A DNA stretch of 14,400 nt from Paracoccaceae bacterium (GTDB lineage: Bacteria > Pseudomonadota > Alphaproteobacteria > Rhodobacterales > Rhodobacteraceae): positions 1 to 14,400 of the forward strand of contig SKMI01000040.1 of the NCBI GenBank assembly GCA_007121115.1, written 5' to 3'. The first letter of the stretch is position 1. Each line of letters begins with the position of its first letter. The notes under the pieces are model-generated. The model was not told the origin of the DNA. It was given only the letters and a program-made list of their open reading frames with translations, and searched no databases. The position numbers and the translations under genes are program-made. Shown here piece after piece: positions 7,363 to 14,376 of the stretch.

Positions 7363-8043
7363 TCAGGTCTGCCGCCCATCCACGGGCGGAATGCGAAACG
7401 GTGCGCCGCGGCTGGGCACGCTGGGCAGCCAGTCGCCATAGCCCGGCGCGCGGGTGCGGTCCAGAAGTGCGGCCAGCGCGTCAAGCGGCGCCTGCGCCCA
7501 ATCGACGCGCAGGTTGAGCGGCGCGGCCTCGTCCGACACCACCAGGAGCGCGGCGGATTGCAGGCCGCGGAAATCGCCGCCCGCGGCTTCGGCCGCGCGC
7601 AGCCCGGCCAGCAGCCGGTCCGGAAAGGCGCCGCTGGCGCCCGTGAACCCGTCATGCAGCGCATCGAGCACCCGCGGGCCGGTCAGCATGTTCCCGGCCA
7701 CCAGCAGCTCGGCACCTGTCGCGTGCCCCTTCCAGTCGGTGTTGCGCGCCCCGGTGAACGCCGCGCCCCCGCCCGCGCGCCCCAGCGCCGAAAGCTGCCG
7801 CCAGTCGCGGCCCGTGTCCGCCGCCGTCAGCCGCGCGACCGCATCTGCCGCGCTTTCACCCGCCGACATGGCCGCGATCACGTCTTCGCCCCAGAGATGC
7901 GAGGGCGCAGCGCCCTGCGACGCACTGATCCCGGCGCGCGAATCACCGCGCAGCACCCAGCCGCCCACGCACAGGCTGCCGGTCGCCGCTGCCCCGCCCA
8001 GGGCACCGCTGCCCGGATCGCGGGCAAGAAGTGAAAAGGTCAT
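7363..8043 (-). CDS. DUF1028 family protein, putative Ntn-type hydrolase
   Basis: The 226-residue product shows the DUF1028 pattern: MTFSLLARDP at the N-terminus, then GGAAATGSLCVGGWV, RAGISASQGAAP, the central AGNMLTGPRVLDAL, and the C-terminal GDFRGLQSAALLVVSDE. No signal peptide is present, so it is probably cytoplasmic. As I recall, the family is grouped with Ntn hydrolases. If so, T2, exposed after Met removal, would be a candidate nucleophile; this is inference. No reaction is established for this protein. The start at 8043 has AGGGAGG about 6 nt upstream; an open frame continues to 8121 but lacks family resemblance. It ends 7 bp from the ygfZ stop and is divergent from the solute-binding protein gene. 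That suggests a role in processing the imported compound. Confidence 0.85.
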   Translation of the reverse strand: MTFSLLARDPGSGALGGAAATGSLCVGGWVLRGDSRAGISASQGAAPSHLWGEDVIAAMSAGESAADAVARLTAADTGRDWRQLSALGRAGGGAAFTGARNTDWKGHATGAELLVAGNMLTGPRVLDALHDGFTGASGAFPDRLLAGLRAAEAAGGDFRGLQSAALLVVSDEAAPLNLRVDWAQAPLDALAALLDRTRAPGYGDWLPSVPSRGAPFRIPPVDGRQT

Positions 8044-8069
8044 CGCGCGCCTCCCTGCCTTTTGTTGCG

Positions 8070-8098
8070 ATTTATCATGAAAATTTTGACCGATGCAA
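8070..8098 (-). promoter_or_regulatory. Candidate promoter of the DUF1028 gene
   Basis: On the - strand TTGCAT (8098-8093) is followed after 16 bp by GATAAA (8076-8071). This mirrors the rightward promoter, with the -10 region again inside a TCATGATAAAT copy. The two -35 elements lie next to each other in the centre of the gap. Confidence 0.4.
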
Positions 8099-8113
8099 AT
8101 TATCATGATAAAT
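8070..8113. promoter_or_regulatory. Paired inverted operator-like sites in the divergent gap
   Basis: ATTTATCATGA at 8070-8080 is repeated in exact inverted form at 8103-8113, with 22 bp between. The right copy is part of a perfect 12-bp palindrome, TTATCATGATAA (8100-8111). The left copy sits in an 11/12 version, TTATCATGAAAA (8072-8083). The two centres are 28 bp apart. The surrounding sequence is much more AT-rich than the rest of the window. Size and symmetry fit a dimeric GntR/FCD regulator, and one is encoded at the end of the cluster. The assignment to that protein is inferred. Confidence 0.65.
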
Positions 8114-8114
8114 A
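8086..8114 (+). promoter_or_regulatory. Candidate promoter of the transport operon
   Basis: TTGACC at 8086-8091 resembles a sigma-70 -35 element. A -10-like stretch GATAAATA follows at 8107-8114, with TAAATA at 17-bp spacing. The -10 region overlaps the palindrome at 8100-8111, so a protein bound there should block transcription. The solute-binding protein start follows at 8149, with AGGGAGA at 8134-8140. Confidence 0.45.
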
Positions 8115-8148
8115 ACGGCAATTCTCAACCCACAGGGAGATCTCTGCC

Positions 8149-9729
8149 ATGTTCCGTCCCAGACTGACACGTCGTGGCCTCGGAGTGCTGACGGCTGCGC
8201 TGCTGGCCACTTCGGCGCTGACCGCACCTGCCATGGCGCAGACGCCGCCGGGGGTGCTGGTGGTCGGCCAGATCGCCGAGCCGCAGGCGCTGGACCCGCA
8301 CGCGGTCACCGCCGTCAACGATTTCCGCATCCTGATGAATGTCTATGACGGGCTGGTCCGCTACGCCCCCGGCACGCTGGAGGTCGAGCCCGCGCTGGCC
8401 ACCGCCTGGGAGATCAGCGACGATGGGCTGGTCTATGACTTCACCCTGCGCGAGGGGGTCACCTTCCACGACGGCACCGCCTTCGACGCCGAGGCGGTGG
8501 TCTGGAACTTCGAGCGGATGCTGGACGAAGACCACCCGATGCACGAGGCGACGGGGCCGTTCCCGCTGTCCTTCTTCTTCTCGGCAGTGCAGGTGGTCGA
8601 GGCGCTGGACACCCACACCGTGCGCTTCACCCTGAACGAGCCCTTCGCGCCCTTCCTGTCGAACCTCGCCTATCCCACCGGGCTGATCGTCTCGCCCGCC
8701 GCGGTCGCGGAACATGGCGCCGACTTCGGGCGCAACCCGTCGGGCACCGGGCCGTTCCAGTTCGCCGAGTGGCGTTCGAACGAACGCGTGGTGGTGACGC
8801 GCAACGAAAACTACTGGGACGGCACGGCGGCGTCCGAGGCAGTGATCTTCCGCCCCATCACCGACGCCAACACCCGCGTGGCCGAGATGCTCTCGGGCGG
8901 GATCGACGTGATGGTCGAGGTGCCGCCCGTGGCGCTGGGGCAGTTCGACGATCCCGGCTTCAGCATCGTCGAGCAGGCCGGGCCGCATGTGTGGTTCCTG
9001 ATCCTCAACATGCGCGAAGGCCCGTTCACCGACCAGCGCGTGCGCCAGGCGGCAAACTACGCCATCAACAAGGAAGCGCTGGTCAACGATGTGCTGGAAG
9101 GCACGGCCACGGTTGCCGCCGGTCCCACGCCCCCGGCCTTTGCCTGGGCACATAACGAAGAACTGGATCCTTATCCCTATGATCCTGACCGCGCGCGCGA
9201 ACTTCTGGCCGAGGCCGGAGTGGAGTCGCCCGCGATCACCTTTTATGTGACCGAAGGCGGCTCGGGGATGCTGGACCCGGTGCCCATGGGCACGGCGATG
9301 CAGGCCGACCTGGCCGCCGTGGGCTTCGATGTGACCATCGAAACCTATGAGTGGAACACCTTCCTGGGCCGGGTCAATCCGGGGCTGGAGGGCCGCGCGG
9401 ACATGGCGCAGATGGCCTGGATGACCAACGATCCGGACACGCTGCCGTTCCTGACCCTGCGCACCGAAGCCTTCCCCGAGGATGGCGGGTTCAACTCCGG
9501 CTATTACTCCAACGCCGTGGTGGACGACCTGCTGGAGCGTGCCCGCATAAGCACCGACCAGGACGAGCGCGCCGAGCTTTACCGCGAGATGCAGGAAATC
9601 GTGCAGGAGGATGCACCCTGGGTATTCGTGGCCAACTGGGTGCAGAACGCCGTGCATTCCGACCGGGTCGAAAACTTCACCCTGGAGCCGTCGTTCTTCC
9701 TGCTGCTCAGGGATGTGGCCAAGAACTGA
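8149..9729 (+). CDS. ABC transporter periplasmic solute-binding protein, family 5 (peptide/opine/nickel type)
   Basis: This is the substrate-capturing component of a DppA/OppA-like importer. The 526-residue product starts with an export signal: basic RPRLTRRGLG, a hydrophobic stretch at about 11-26, and probable cleavage after A30 (PAMA/Q). The RR pair is only a weak Tat-like match. The mature part has the family 5 pattern: EPQALDPHAV, YDGLVRY, ALATAWEISDDGLVYDFTLREGVTFHDGTAF, NPSGTGPFQFAEW from residue 196, and a late EMQEIVQEDAPWVFV. The length is normal. No cysteine lipobox is seen. Substrate specificity cannot be read; peptides, glutathione-like compounds or other amides are all possible. 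It is the first gene after the divergent operator, 102 bp before the permease genes, with hairpins in that gap. Confidence 0.93.
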   Translation: MFRPRLTRRGLGVLTAALLATSALTAPAMAQTPPGVLVVGQIAEPQALDPHAVTAVNDFRILMNVYDGLVRYAPGTLEVEPALATAWEISDDGLVYDFTLREGVTFHDGTAFDAEAVVWNFERMLDEDHPMHEATGPFPLSFFFSAVQVVEALDTHTVRFTLNEPFAPFLSNLAYPTGLIVSPAAVAEHGADFGRNPSGTGPFQFAEWRSNERVVVTRNENYWDGTAASEAVIFRPITDANTRVAEMLSGGIDVMVEVPPVALGQFDDPGFSIVEQAGPHVWFLILNMREGPFTDQRVRQAANYAINKEALVNDVLEGTATVAAGPTPPAFAWAHNEELDPYPYDPDRARELLAEAGVESPAITFYVTEGGSGMLDPVPMGTAMQADLAAVGFDVTIETYEWNTFLGRVNPGLEGRADMAQMAWMTNDPDTLPFLTLRTEAFPEDGGFNSGYYSNAVVDDLLERARISTDQDERAELYREMQEIVQEDAPWVFVANWVQNAVHSDRVENFTLEPSFFLLLRDVAKN

Positions 9730-9741
9730 GGCCGGGGAAAG

Positions 9742-9803
9742 GGGGGGCGCTCGCGCCCCCCTCGCCGCCCTTCCGGGCGGCTCACCCCCCTGAGGGTATT
9801 TTT
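9742..9803 (+). terminator. Tandem hairpins and T-tract between binding protein and permease genes
   Basis: Three consecutive elements follow the solute-binding protein gene. The first is a stem of 8 bp (GGGGGGCG at 9742-9749 with 9754-9761, loop CTCG). The second is a 7-bp stem (GCCGCCC at 9764-9770 with 9775-9781, loop TTCC). The third is a small ACCC/GGGT fold (9784-9797) followed by ATTTTT. They lie inside an apparent operon, so they more likely reduce read-through or stabilise the upstream mRNA than end transcription fully. This would keep binding protein above permease. Confidence 0.55.
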
Positions 9804-9831
9804 CGCAAGATGAAGAAGCGGGGAGGCCGCC

Positions 9832-10779
9832 ATGGGCGCGTACATCCTGAAGCGACTGCTGTCGGCCATTCCGGTGCTTTTCGGGATCACGGTGATCGTG
9901 TTCCTGATCATGGCGATGATCCCGGGCGATCCGGCCACCGCAATTCTGGGCAGCTATGCCACGCCCGAGAACGTGGAGCGGCTGAACCGGCATCTGGGGT
10001 TGGACCGGCCGCTGTGGCAGCAGTATTTCATCTGGATCGGCAACCTGCTGCAGGGCGATTTCGGGCGGTCATTCGCGCTCAACCGCCCCGTGCTGGACGA
10101 GATCCTCGACCGGTTCGGGGCGACGCTGATTCTGGCGGGAACGGCCTTCGTGCTCTGTGCGCTGCTGGGGATCCTGGCGGGCGTGGTCTCGGCGGCGCGG
10201 CAGTACGGGCTGGCGGACAAGGCGATCACCTTCGTGGTGATCCTGGGCATTTCGATCCCGTCCTTCTTCCTCGGCATGATGATGATCCTGCTGTTTGCGG
10301 TGCAGTTGCGCTGGCTGCCGGCCTCGGGGATGTATTCGATCTGGGGCGGGGGCGATCTGCCGGACCTGCTGCGCCATCTGGTCATGCCCGCGTTCGCGCT
10401 GTCGGTGGTGGCGACCGGCGTGATCGCGCGGCTGTCGCGTTCGGCGATGCTCGAGGTGCTGCGGCAGGACTTCATACGCACCGCGCGCGCCAAGGGCGTG
10501 CATGAGCGCCGCGTGATCTGGGGGCACGCGCTGCGCATGGCCATGGTCAGCATCATCCCGGTGCTGGGCATCCAGGCGGGCTTCGTGCTCTCGGGCGCGG
10601 TCTATATCGAGATGGTGTTCCAGTGGCCCGGTGTCGGGCGGATGCTGGTGGATGCGATCCTGAAGCGCGACATCCTGCTGGTGCAGGGCGGCGTGGTCTT
10701 CGTGGCCGCCTGCTATGTGGGTTTCAACATCATCGTCGACGTGGCGCAGGCCTGGCTCGACCCGCGGATCAAGACCTGA
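9832..10779 (+). CDS. ABC transporter permease, DppB/OppB type
   Basis: This inner-membrane subunit of the importer has 315 residues and about six hydrophobic segments, the usual size for DppB. The first segment (about 9-30) is followed by the characteristic MIPGDPATAILG and the motif LNRHLGLDRPLWQQYFIW. The cytoplasmic EAA loop that docks the ATPase is at about 212-232 (RTARAKGVHERRVIWGHALR). The last part, YIEMVFQWPGVGRMLVDAI and LDPRI, is typical. GGGGAGG ends 5 nt before the ATG. It should pair with the permease part of the next gene, 12 nt downstream. Confidence 0.93.
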   Translation: MGAYILKRLLSAIPVLFGITVIVFLIMAMIPGDPATAILGSYATPENVERLNRHLGLDRPLWQQYFIWIGNLLQGDFGRSFALNRPVLDEILDRFGATLILAGTAFVLCALLGILAGVVSAARQYGLADKAITFVVILGISIPSFFLGMMMILLFAVQLRWLPASGMYSIWGGGDLPDLLRHLVMPAFALSVVATGVIARLSRSAMLEVLRQDFIRTARAKGVHERRVIWGHALRMAMVSIIPVLGIQAGFVLSGAVYIEMVFQWPGVGRMLVDAILKRDILLVQGGVVFVAACYVGFNIIVDVAQAWLDPRIKT

Positions 10780-10791
10780 GGGGGCGGGGCC

Positions 10792-12675
10792 ATGGGTGCG
10801 TTTCTGAAACTTCTGTTCCGCAACCGGCTGGCGGGCTTCGGCGCCGTGGTGCTGGGGGCGATCATCGTGCTGGCACTGATCACGCCATGGCTGCCGCTGC
10901 ATCCGCCCAACGCGACCGTGACCGCCAACCGCTTCCTGCTGCCGGGCACGCCGGGGCATCTGCTGGGCACCGACCATCTGGGCCGCGACCAGCTTTCGCG
11001 GCTTCTCTGGGGGACGCGACTGTCGCTGGCGGTGGGGTTTGCGGCCGCCGTGATCGCGGGCGTGGTCGGCGCGGCCATCGGTATCATCGCGGGCTATTTC
11101 GGCGGGCGCACGGACAACGTGACCATGCGCGGCGTCGACATGCTCATGGCCTTTCCCTACATCCTGCTGGCGCTGGCGATTGTCGCCGCCCTTGGCCCCG
11201 GGCTGATGAACGCGCTGATTGCGGTGGCGGTGGTCAACATCCCCTTCTTTGCCCGGAACATCCGCGGGATCACCGTGGGGATCGCCAACAAGGAGTTCAT
11301 CGACGCCGCCCGGCTGTCGGGCATGGGCCACACCCGCATCCTGCTGACCGAGGTGTTGCCGAACGTGATCCCGGTGATCGTCATCGCCATGTCCACCACC
11401 ATCGGCTGGATGATCCTGGAGACCGCGGGGCTGTCCTTCCTGGGCCTCGGCAGCCAGCCGCCGCAAGCCGATCTGGGCTCCATGCTGGGCGAGGCGCGCT
11501 CGGCCATGATCACGGCGCCGCATACCTCCATCGTGCCCGGCGTGATGATCCTGCTGATCGTCATGTCCATCAACCTCTTGGGCGACGGGGTGCGCGATGC
11601 GCTGGACCCGCGGCTGCGCTCGGGCGCGTTGACGCGACCGCTGCCCGCGACGCAGGTGGCGCGAAAGTCGGTGCCGGAGGTGCCCGCCAAGCCGGGACTG
11701 CTGGAGATCGATGCGCTGGAGACGCAGTTCCATGTGGGCAAGCGGGTCTATCGCGCCGTGGGGGGCGTGTCGCTGGAGCTGAAGCCGGGCGAGTGTCTGG
11801 GCCTGATCGGCGAAAGTGGCTCCGGCAAGTCGGTCACTGCGCTGTCGGTGATGGGGCTGGTCGCCTCGCCCCCCGGGGTGATTACCGGGGGCGCGGTGCG
11901 GCTGGAAGGGCGGGATCTGGTCGGCGCGAAGTATGAGCGGCTGCGCAGCCTGCGCGGGGACAAGGTGGCCTATATCTTCCAGGACCCGCTTTCGACCCTG
12001 CACCCGCTCTACCGCGTCGGCGACCAACTGGCCGAGGCGATCCTGTCCCACCATGGGATCGGGCGCGCGGCGGCGATGGAGCGCGCGGTGAAACTGCTCG
12101 AAGACGTGCGCATCCCCAATGCGAAAGCCCGCGCGCGGTCCTTCCCGCACGAACTCTCGGGCGGCATGCGCCAGCGGGTCGCAATCGCAATGGCGCTGGC
12201 CAACGAGCCGGACATCATCATCGCGGACGAGCCGACCACCGCGCTGGACGTGACCGTGCAGGCGCAGATCCTTGCGCTCCTGGATCGGCTGCGGCGCGAG
12301 CGCGACGTGGCGATCCTGTTCATTACGCATGACTTCGGCGTGGTGGGCCAGCTTTGCGACCGGGTCGCGGTGATGTATGCGGGCCGGATCGTCGAACAGG
12401 GGCCCACGCGCGAAGTGCTGGAGGCGCCCGCGCATCCCTACACCAAGCGCCTGATCGCCTGCGTGCCGGAACTGGGCGAGGGGCGGCGGGTGCTGGCCGC
12501 CATTCCCGGCCTGCCCCCGGCGGTGGATGCGCTGCCCGAGGGCTGCGCCTTTGCGCCGCGCTGCGAGAAGGCCACCGATGCCTGCCGGGCGGGCGAAATC
12601 GCGCTTGAATCGCACGGGGGCCGCAAGCTGCGCTGCATCCATCCCGAACCCGCACCGGTGGAGGAAAGCGCATGA
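10792..12675 (+). CDS. Fused ABC transporter permease (DppC type) and ATPase (DppD type)
   Basis: One 627-residue frame joins two subunits that are normally separate. Residues 1 to about 275 are a DppC-type permease, with GTDHLGRDQLSRLLWGTRLSL, an EAA loop around 165-185 (IDAARLSGMGHTRILLTEVLPN), FLGLGSQPPQADLG, and the usual end DALDPRL at about 269-275. A linker of about 28 residues rich in Pro, Ala and Val leads to an ATPase from about 303. Its Walker A is GESGSGKS (340-347), the signature LSGGMRQR (455-462), Walker B DIIIADEP (474-481), and the H-loop histidine is H513. The C-terminal oligopeptide-transporter tail has GCAFAPRCEKATDAC. All ATPase motifs are intact. There is no stop or frame change in the joining region, so this is a true fusion. 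It overlaps the next gene by ATGA. Confidence 0.93.
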   Translation: MGAFLKLLFRNRLAGFGAVVLGAIIVLALITPWLPLHPPNATVTANRFLLPGTPGHLLGTDHLGRDQLSRLLWGTRLSLAVGFAAAVIAGVVGAAIGIIAGYFGGRTDNVTMRGVDMLMAFPYILLALAIVAALGPGLMNALIAVAVVNIPFFARNIRGITVGIANKEFIDAARLSGMGHTRILLTEVLPNVIPVIVIAMSTTIGWMILETAGLSFLGLGSQPPQADLGSMLGEARSAMITAPHTSIVPGVMILLIVMSINLLGDGVRDALDPRLRSGALTRPLPATQVARKSVPEVPAKPGLLEIDALETQFHVGKRVYRAVGGVSLELKPGECLGLIGESGSGKSVTALSVMGLVASPPGVITGGAVRLEGRDLVGAKYERLRSLRGDKVAYIFQDPLSTLHPLYRVGDQLAEAILSHHGIGRAAAMERAVKLLEDVRIPNAKARARSFPHELSGGMRQRVAIAMALANEPDIIIADEPTTALDVTVQAQILALLDRLRRERDVAILFITHDFGVVGQLCDRVAVMYAGRIVEQGPTREVLEAPAHPYTKRLIACVPELGEGRRVLAAIPGLPPAVDALPEGCAFAPRCEKATDACRAGEIALESHGGRKLRCIHPEPAPVEESA

Positions 12676-13619
12676 GCATCGCCCTGAAAGCCACTGATCT
12701 GTCGAAGACATTCGAAATCGGCAAGCGGCTGATCGGCCCGCCGCGCGGGCTGGTGCGCGCGGTGCATCCGACCACATTCGAGGTGCAGGCGGGCGAAACC
12801 TTGGGAATCGTGGGCGAATCGGGGTGCGGCAAGTCCACGCTGGCGCGGATGCTGGTGGGGCTGGAGCCACCCACGGGCGGCAGCATCGAGATCGAGGGCA
12901 AGGCGCTGGATAACGCCGACCCGGCGGCTTTCGGGCGGCTGATCCAGTATGTGTTCCAGGACCCGGTCAGCAGCCTGAACCCGCGCAAGACCATCCGCGA
13001 GATCCTCGAGATCCCGCTGAAGCTGCTGCACGGAATGGACCGCAAGGCACGCGCGGCGCGGATTGCGGAAATCTTCGAGGCCGTGAACCTGCGTCCCGAG
13101 TTCCTGACCCGCTACCCGCATGAATTCTCGGGCGGGCAGGCGCAACGGATCGGCATCGCGCGGGCGCTGGCGGCGAATGCGCGCATCCTGATCCTGGACG
13201 AACCGGTTTCGGCGCTGGATGTCTCGGTCCAGGCGCAGGTGCTGAACCTGCTGGCCGATCTGAAGCGTGAATTCGGGCTGACCTATCTGTTCATCAGTCA
13301 TGATCTGGCAGTTGTGGAATCGGTCAGCGACCGGATCGCGGTGCTGTATTTCGGCGCGGTGGTGGAGCAGGGGCCGGCGGAGAAGGTCTTTGCCATGCCG
13401 CGCCACCCCTATACGAAGCTACTGGCCGACAGCGCACCGCGGGTGGGCCAACCGCTGGGCGGCGTGCAGTCCGGGGAGTTGCCGGACCCGCTGAACCCGC
13501 CGCCGGGTTGCGCCTTTGCCGGGCGTTGCCCGAAGGCGACGGACCTGTGCCGCAAGGAACGCCCGGAGCTGCGCGTGATCGAGGGAGACCAGCTTGCCGC
13601 CTGCCACCACCCGCTCTGA
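12672..13619 (+). CDS. ABC transporter ATP-binding protein, DppF/OppF type
   Basis: This second ATPase should form a heterodimer with the ATPase half of the fused protein. The 315-residue product begins with a typical DppF N-terminus (LKATDLSKTFEIG). It has Walker A GESGCGKST (48-56), Q-loop YVFQDPVSSLNPR, signature FSGGQAQR (152-159), Walker B LILDEP with D176 and E177, and H-loop H210 in FISHDLA. The C-terminal tail PPPGCAFAGRCPKATDLC carries the cysteine cluster common in oligopeptide ATPases. The start overlaps the previous stop by 4 nt (ATGA), indicating translational coupling. Its end overlaps the regulator gene by 26 nt. Confidence 0.94.
   Translation: MSIALKATDLSKTFEIGKRLIGPPRGLVRAVHPTTFEVQAGETLGIVGESGCGKSTLARMLVGLEPPTGGSIEIEGKALDNADPAAFGRLIQYVFQDPVSSLNPRKTIREILEIPLKLLHGMDRKARAARIAEIFEAVNLRPEFLTRYPHEFSGGQAQRIGIARALAANARILILDEPVSALDVSVQAQVLNLLADLKREFGLTYLFISHDLAVVESVSDRIAVLYFGAVVEQGPAEKVFAMPRHPYTKLLADSAPRVGQPLGGVQSGELPDPLNPPPGCAFAGRCPKATDLCRKERPELRVIEGDQLAACHHPL
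13581..13588 (+). promoter_or_regulatory. Ribosome binding site supporting the TTG start of the GntR gene
   Basis: GAGGGAGA lies within the end of the ATPase gene, about 6 nt before TTG 13594. The next in-frame ATG, at 13684, would remove the start of the DNA-binding domain, so the TTG start is favoured. Confidence 0.6.
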
Positions 13620-14376
13620 GCCGCGCACGGGAAGCCGCCGGTCGCGCCCGCAGCAGGTGGCCGAGGCGATCAAGGATTGGGTGATGGAGCGTGGCCTGCA
13701 ACCCGGCGACCGGCTGCCGTCCGAGGCCGAACTGATCGACCGTTTCGCCATGGCCAAGGGCACGATCCGCGAAGCGCTGCGCATCCTGGAAGCGCAGGGG
13801 CTGGTCAAGTCGCGCACCGGGCCGGGGGGCGGGGTTTTCGTCCATCAGGTGTCCGAGGACCGGGCAGCGGCGCTCCTGGGCAACTACTTCTATTTCCAGC
13901 GGCTGAGCATCGACGATATCTATGCGGTGCGCGCGGCGCTGGAGCCGGAACTGGCCGCCAGTCTGGCGGGCAAGCTGAACGAAGGGCAACTGGCGGCGCT
14001 GGAAGGGGTGGTCGCGCGCTACGCCGAACCCGCCCGCGATGCCGAGGAAGAGCGCGTGCAGCACATGGATTCGCTGCGCTTTCACGCGCTTCTGGCCGAA
14101 CTGTCGGACAACGCCCTGCTGCGCTTCCTGATCCGGTTCACCGCCAACATGCTGAGCGAGGTGACCGTAACCCGCCAACTTTACACGCCCCCCAACCCCG
14201 AGCTGTGGGAAAGCGGGCGCGATTATCAGGCGCGGCTGCTGGCGGCGCTGCGCAGTGGCGCAGGCGATGAAGCCCGCGCGATCATGGCCGCCCACATGCG
14301 CAGCGCGCATCGGCTGATGCGCGCGCAGGAAGCCGCTGTCACGCGCCGCTTCCTGCCCGAGGACGGGATGATCTGA
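13594..14376 (+). CDS. GntR-family transcriptional regulator, FCD (FadR) subfamily
   Basis: This is a predicted ligand-responsive repressor of 260 residues. The winged helix-turn-helix covers about 18-85: RPQQVAEAIKDWVMERGLQPGDRLPSEAELIDRF is followed by TIREALRILEAQGLVKSRTGPGGGVFV. The all-helical FCD domain fills the rest, from IYAVRAALEPELAASLA to MAAHMRSAHRLM. Many FCD proteins bind a metal through an Asp/Asn-x3-His pair and two more histidines. Here the pair reads S160-H164, the position usually holding the second histidine reads DYQARL (210-215), and H234 remains, so the metal site looks incomplete. It begins at TTG inside the ATPase gene and is the last gene of the cluster. It probably controls the divergent promoter region at 8044-8148. 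After it, 14377-14400 shows nothing. Confidence 0.9.
   Translation: MPPATTRSEPRTGSRRSRPQQVAEAIKDWVMERGLQPGDRLPSEAELIDRFAMAKGTIREALRILEAQGLVKSRTGPGGGVFVHQVSEDRAAALLGNYFYFQRLSIDDIYAVRAALEPELAASLAGKLNEGQLAALEGVVARYAEPARDAEEERVQHMDSLRFHALLAELSDNALLRFLIRFTANMLSEVTVTRQLYTPPNPELWESGRDYQARLLAALRSGAGDEARAIMAAHMRSAHRLMRAQEAAVTRRFLPEDGMI

Noticed and set aside
8044..8148. An AT-rich foreign insertion or mobile element boundary
   Set aside because: No terminal repeats, target duplication or transposase remains. The base composition is explained by divergent promoters and operators.
8149..8250. Tat-type signal on the solute-binding protein because of TRRGLG
   Set aside because: The consensus is incomplete and the hydrophobic region with AMA/Q cleavage site fits the general secretory route. 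Kept only as a weak possibility.
9810..9831. An upstream ATG at 9810 as a start for a leader peptide or permease extension
   Set aside because: It is out of frame with the permease and has no good ribosome site. The ATG at 9832 has GGGGAGG 5 nt upstream and begins at the conserved permease N-terminus.
8125..9993. A 622-codon - strand open frame opposite the solute-binding protein gene
   Set aside because: It is another GC-driven antisense frame with no domain, and it runs through the divergent promoter region.
10069..12870. A 933-codon - strand open frame opposite the permease and ATPase genes
   Set aside because: The translation is low-complexity, rich in His, Arg, Gln and Asp, with no recognisable domain. 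It mirrors the codon use of the real + strand genes.
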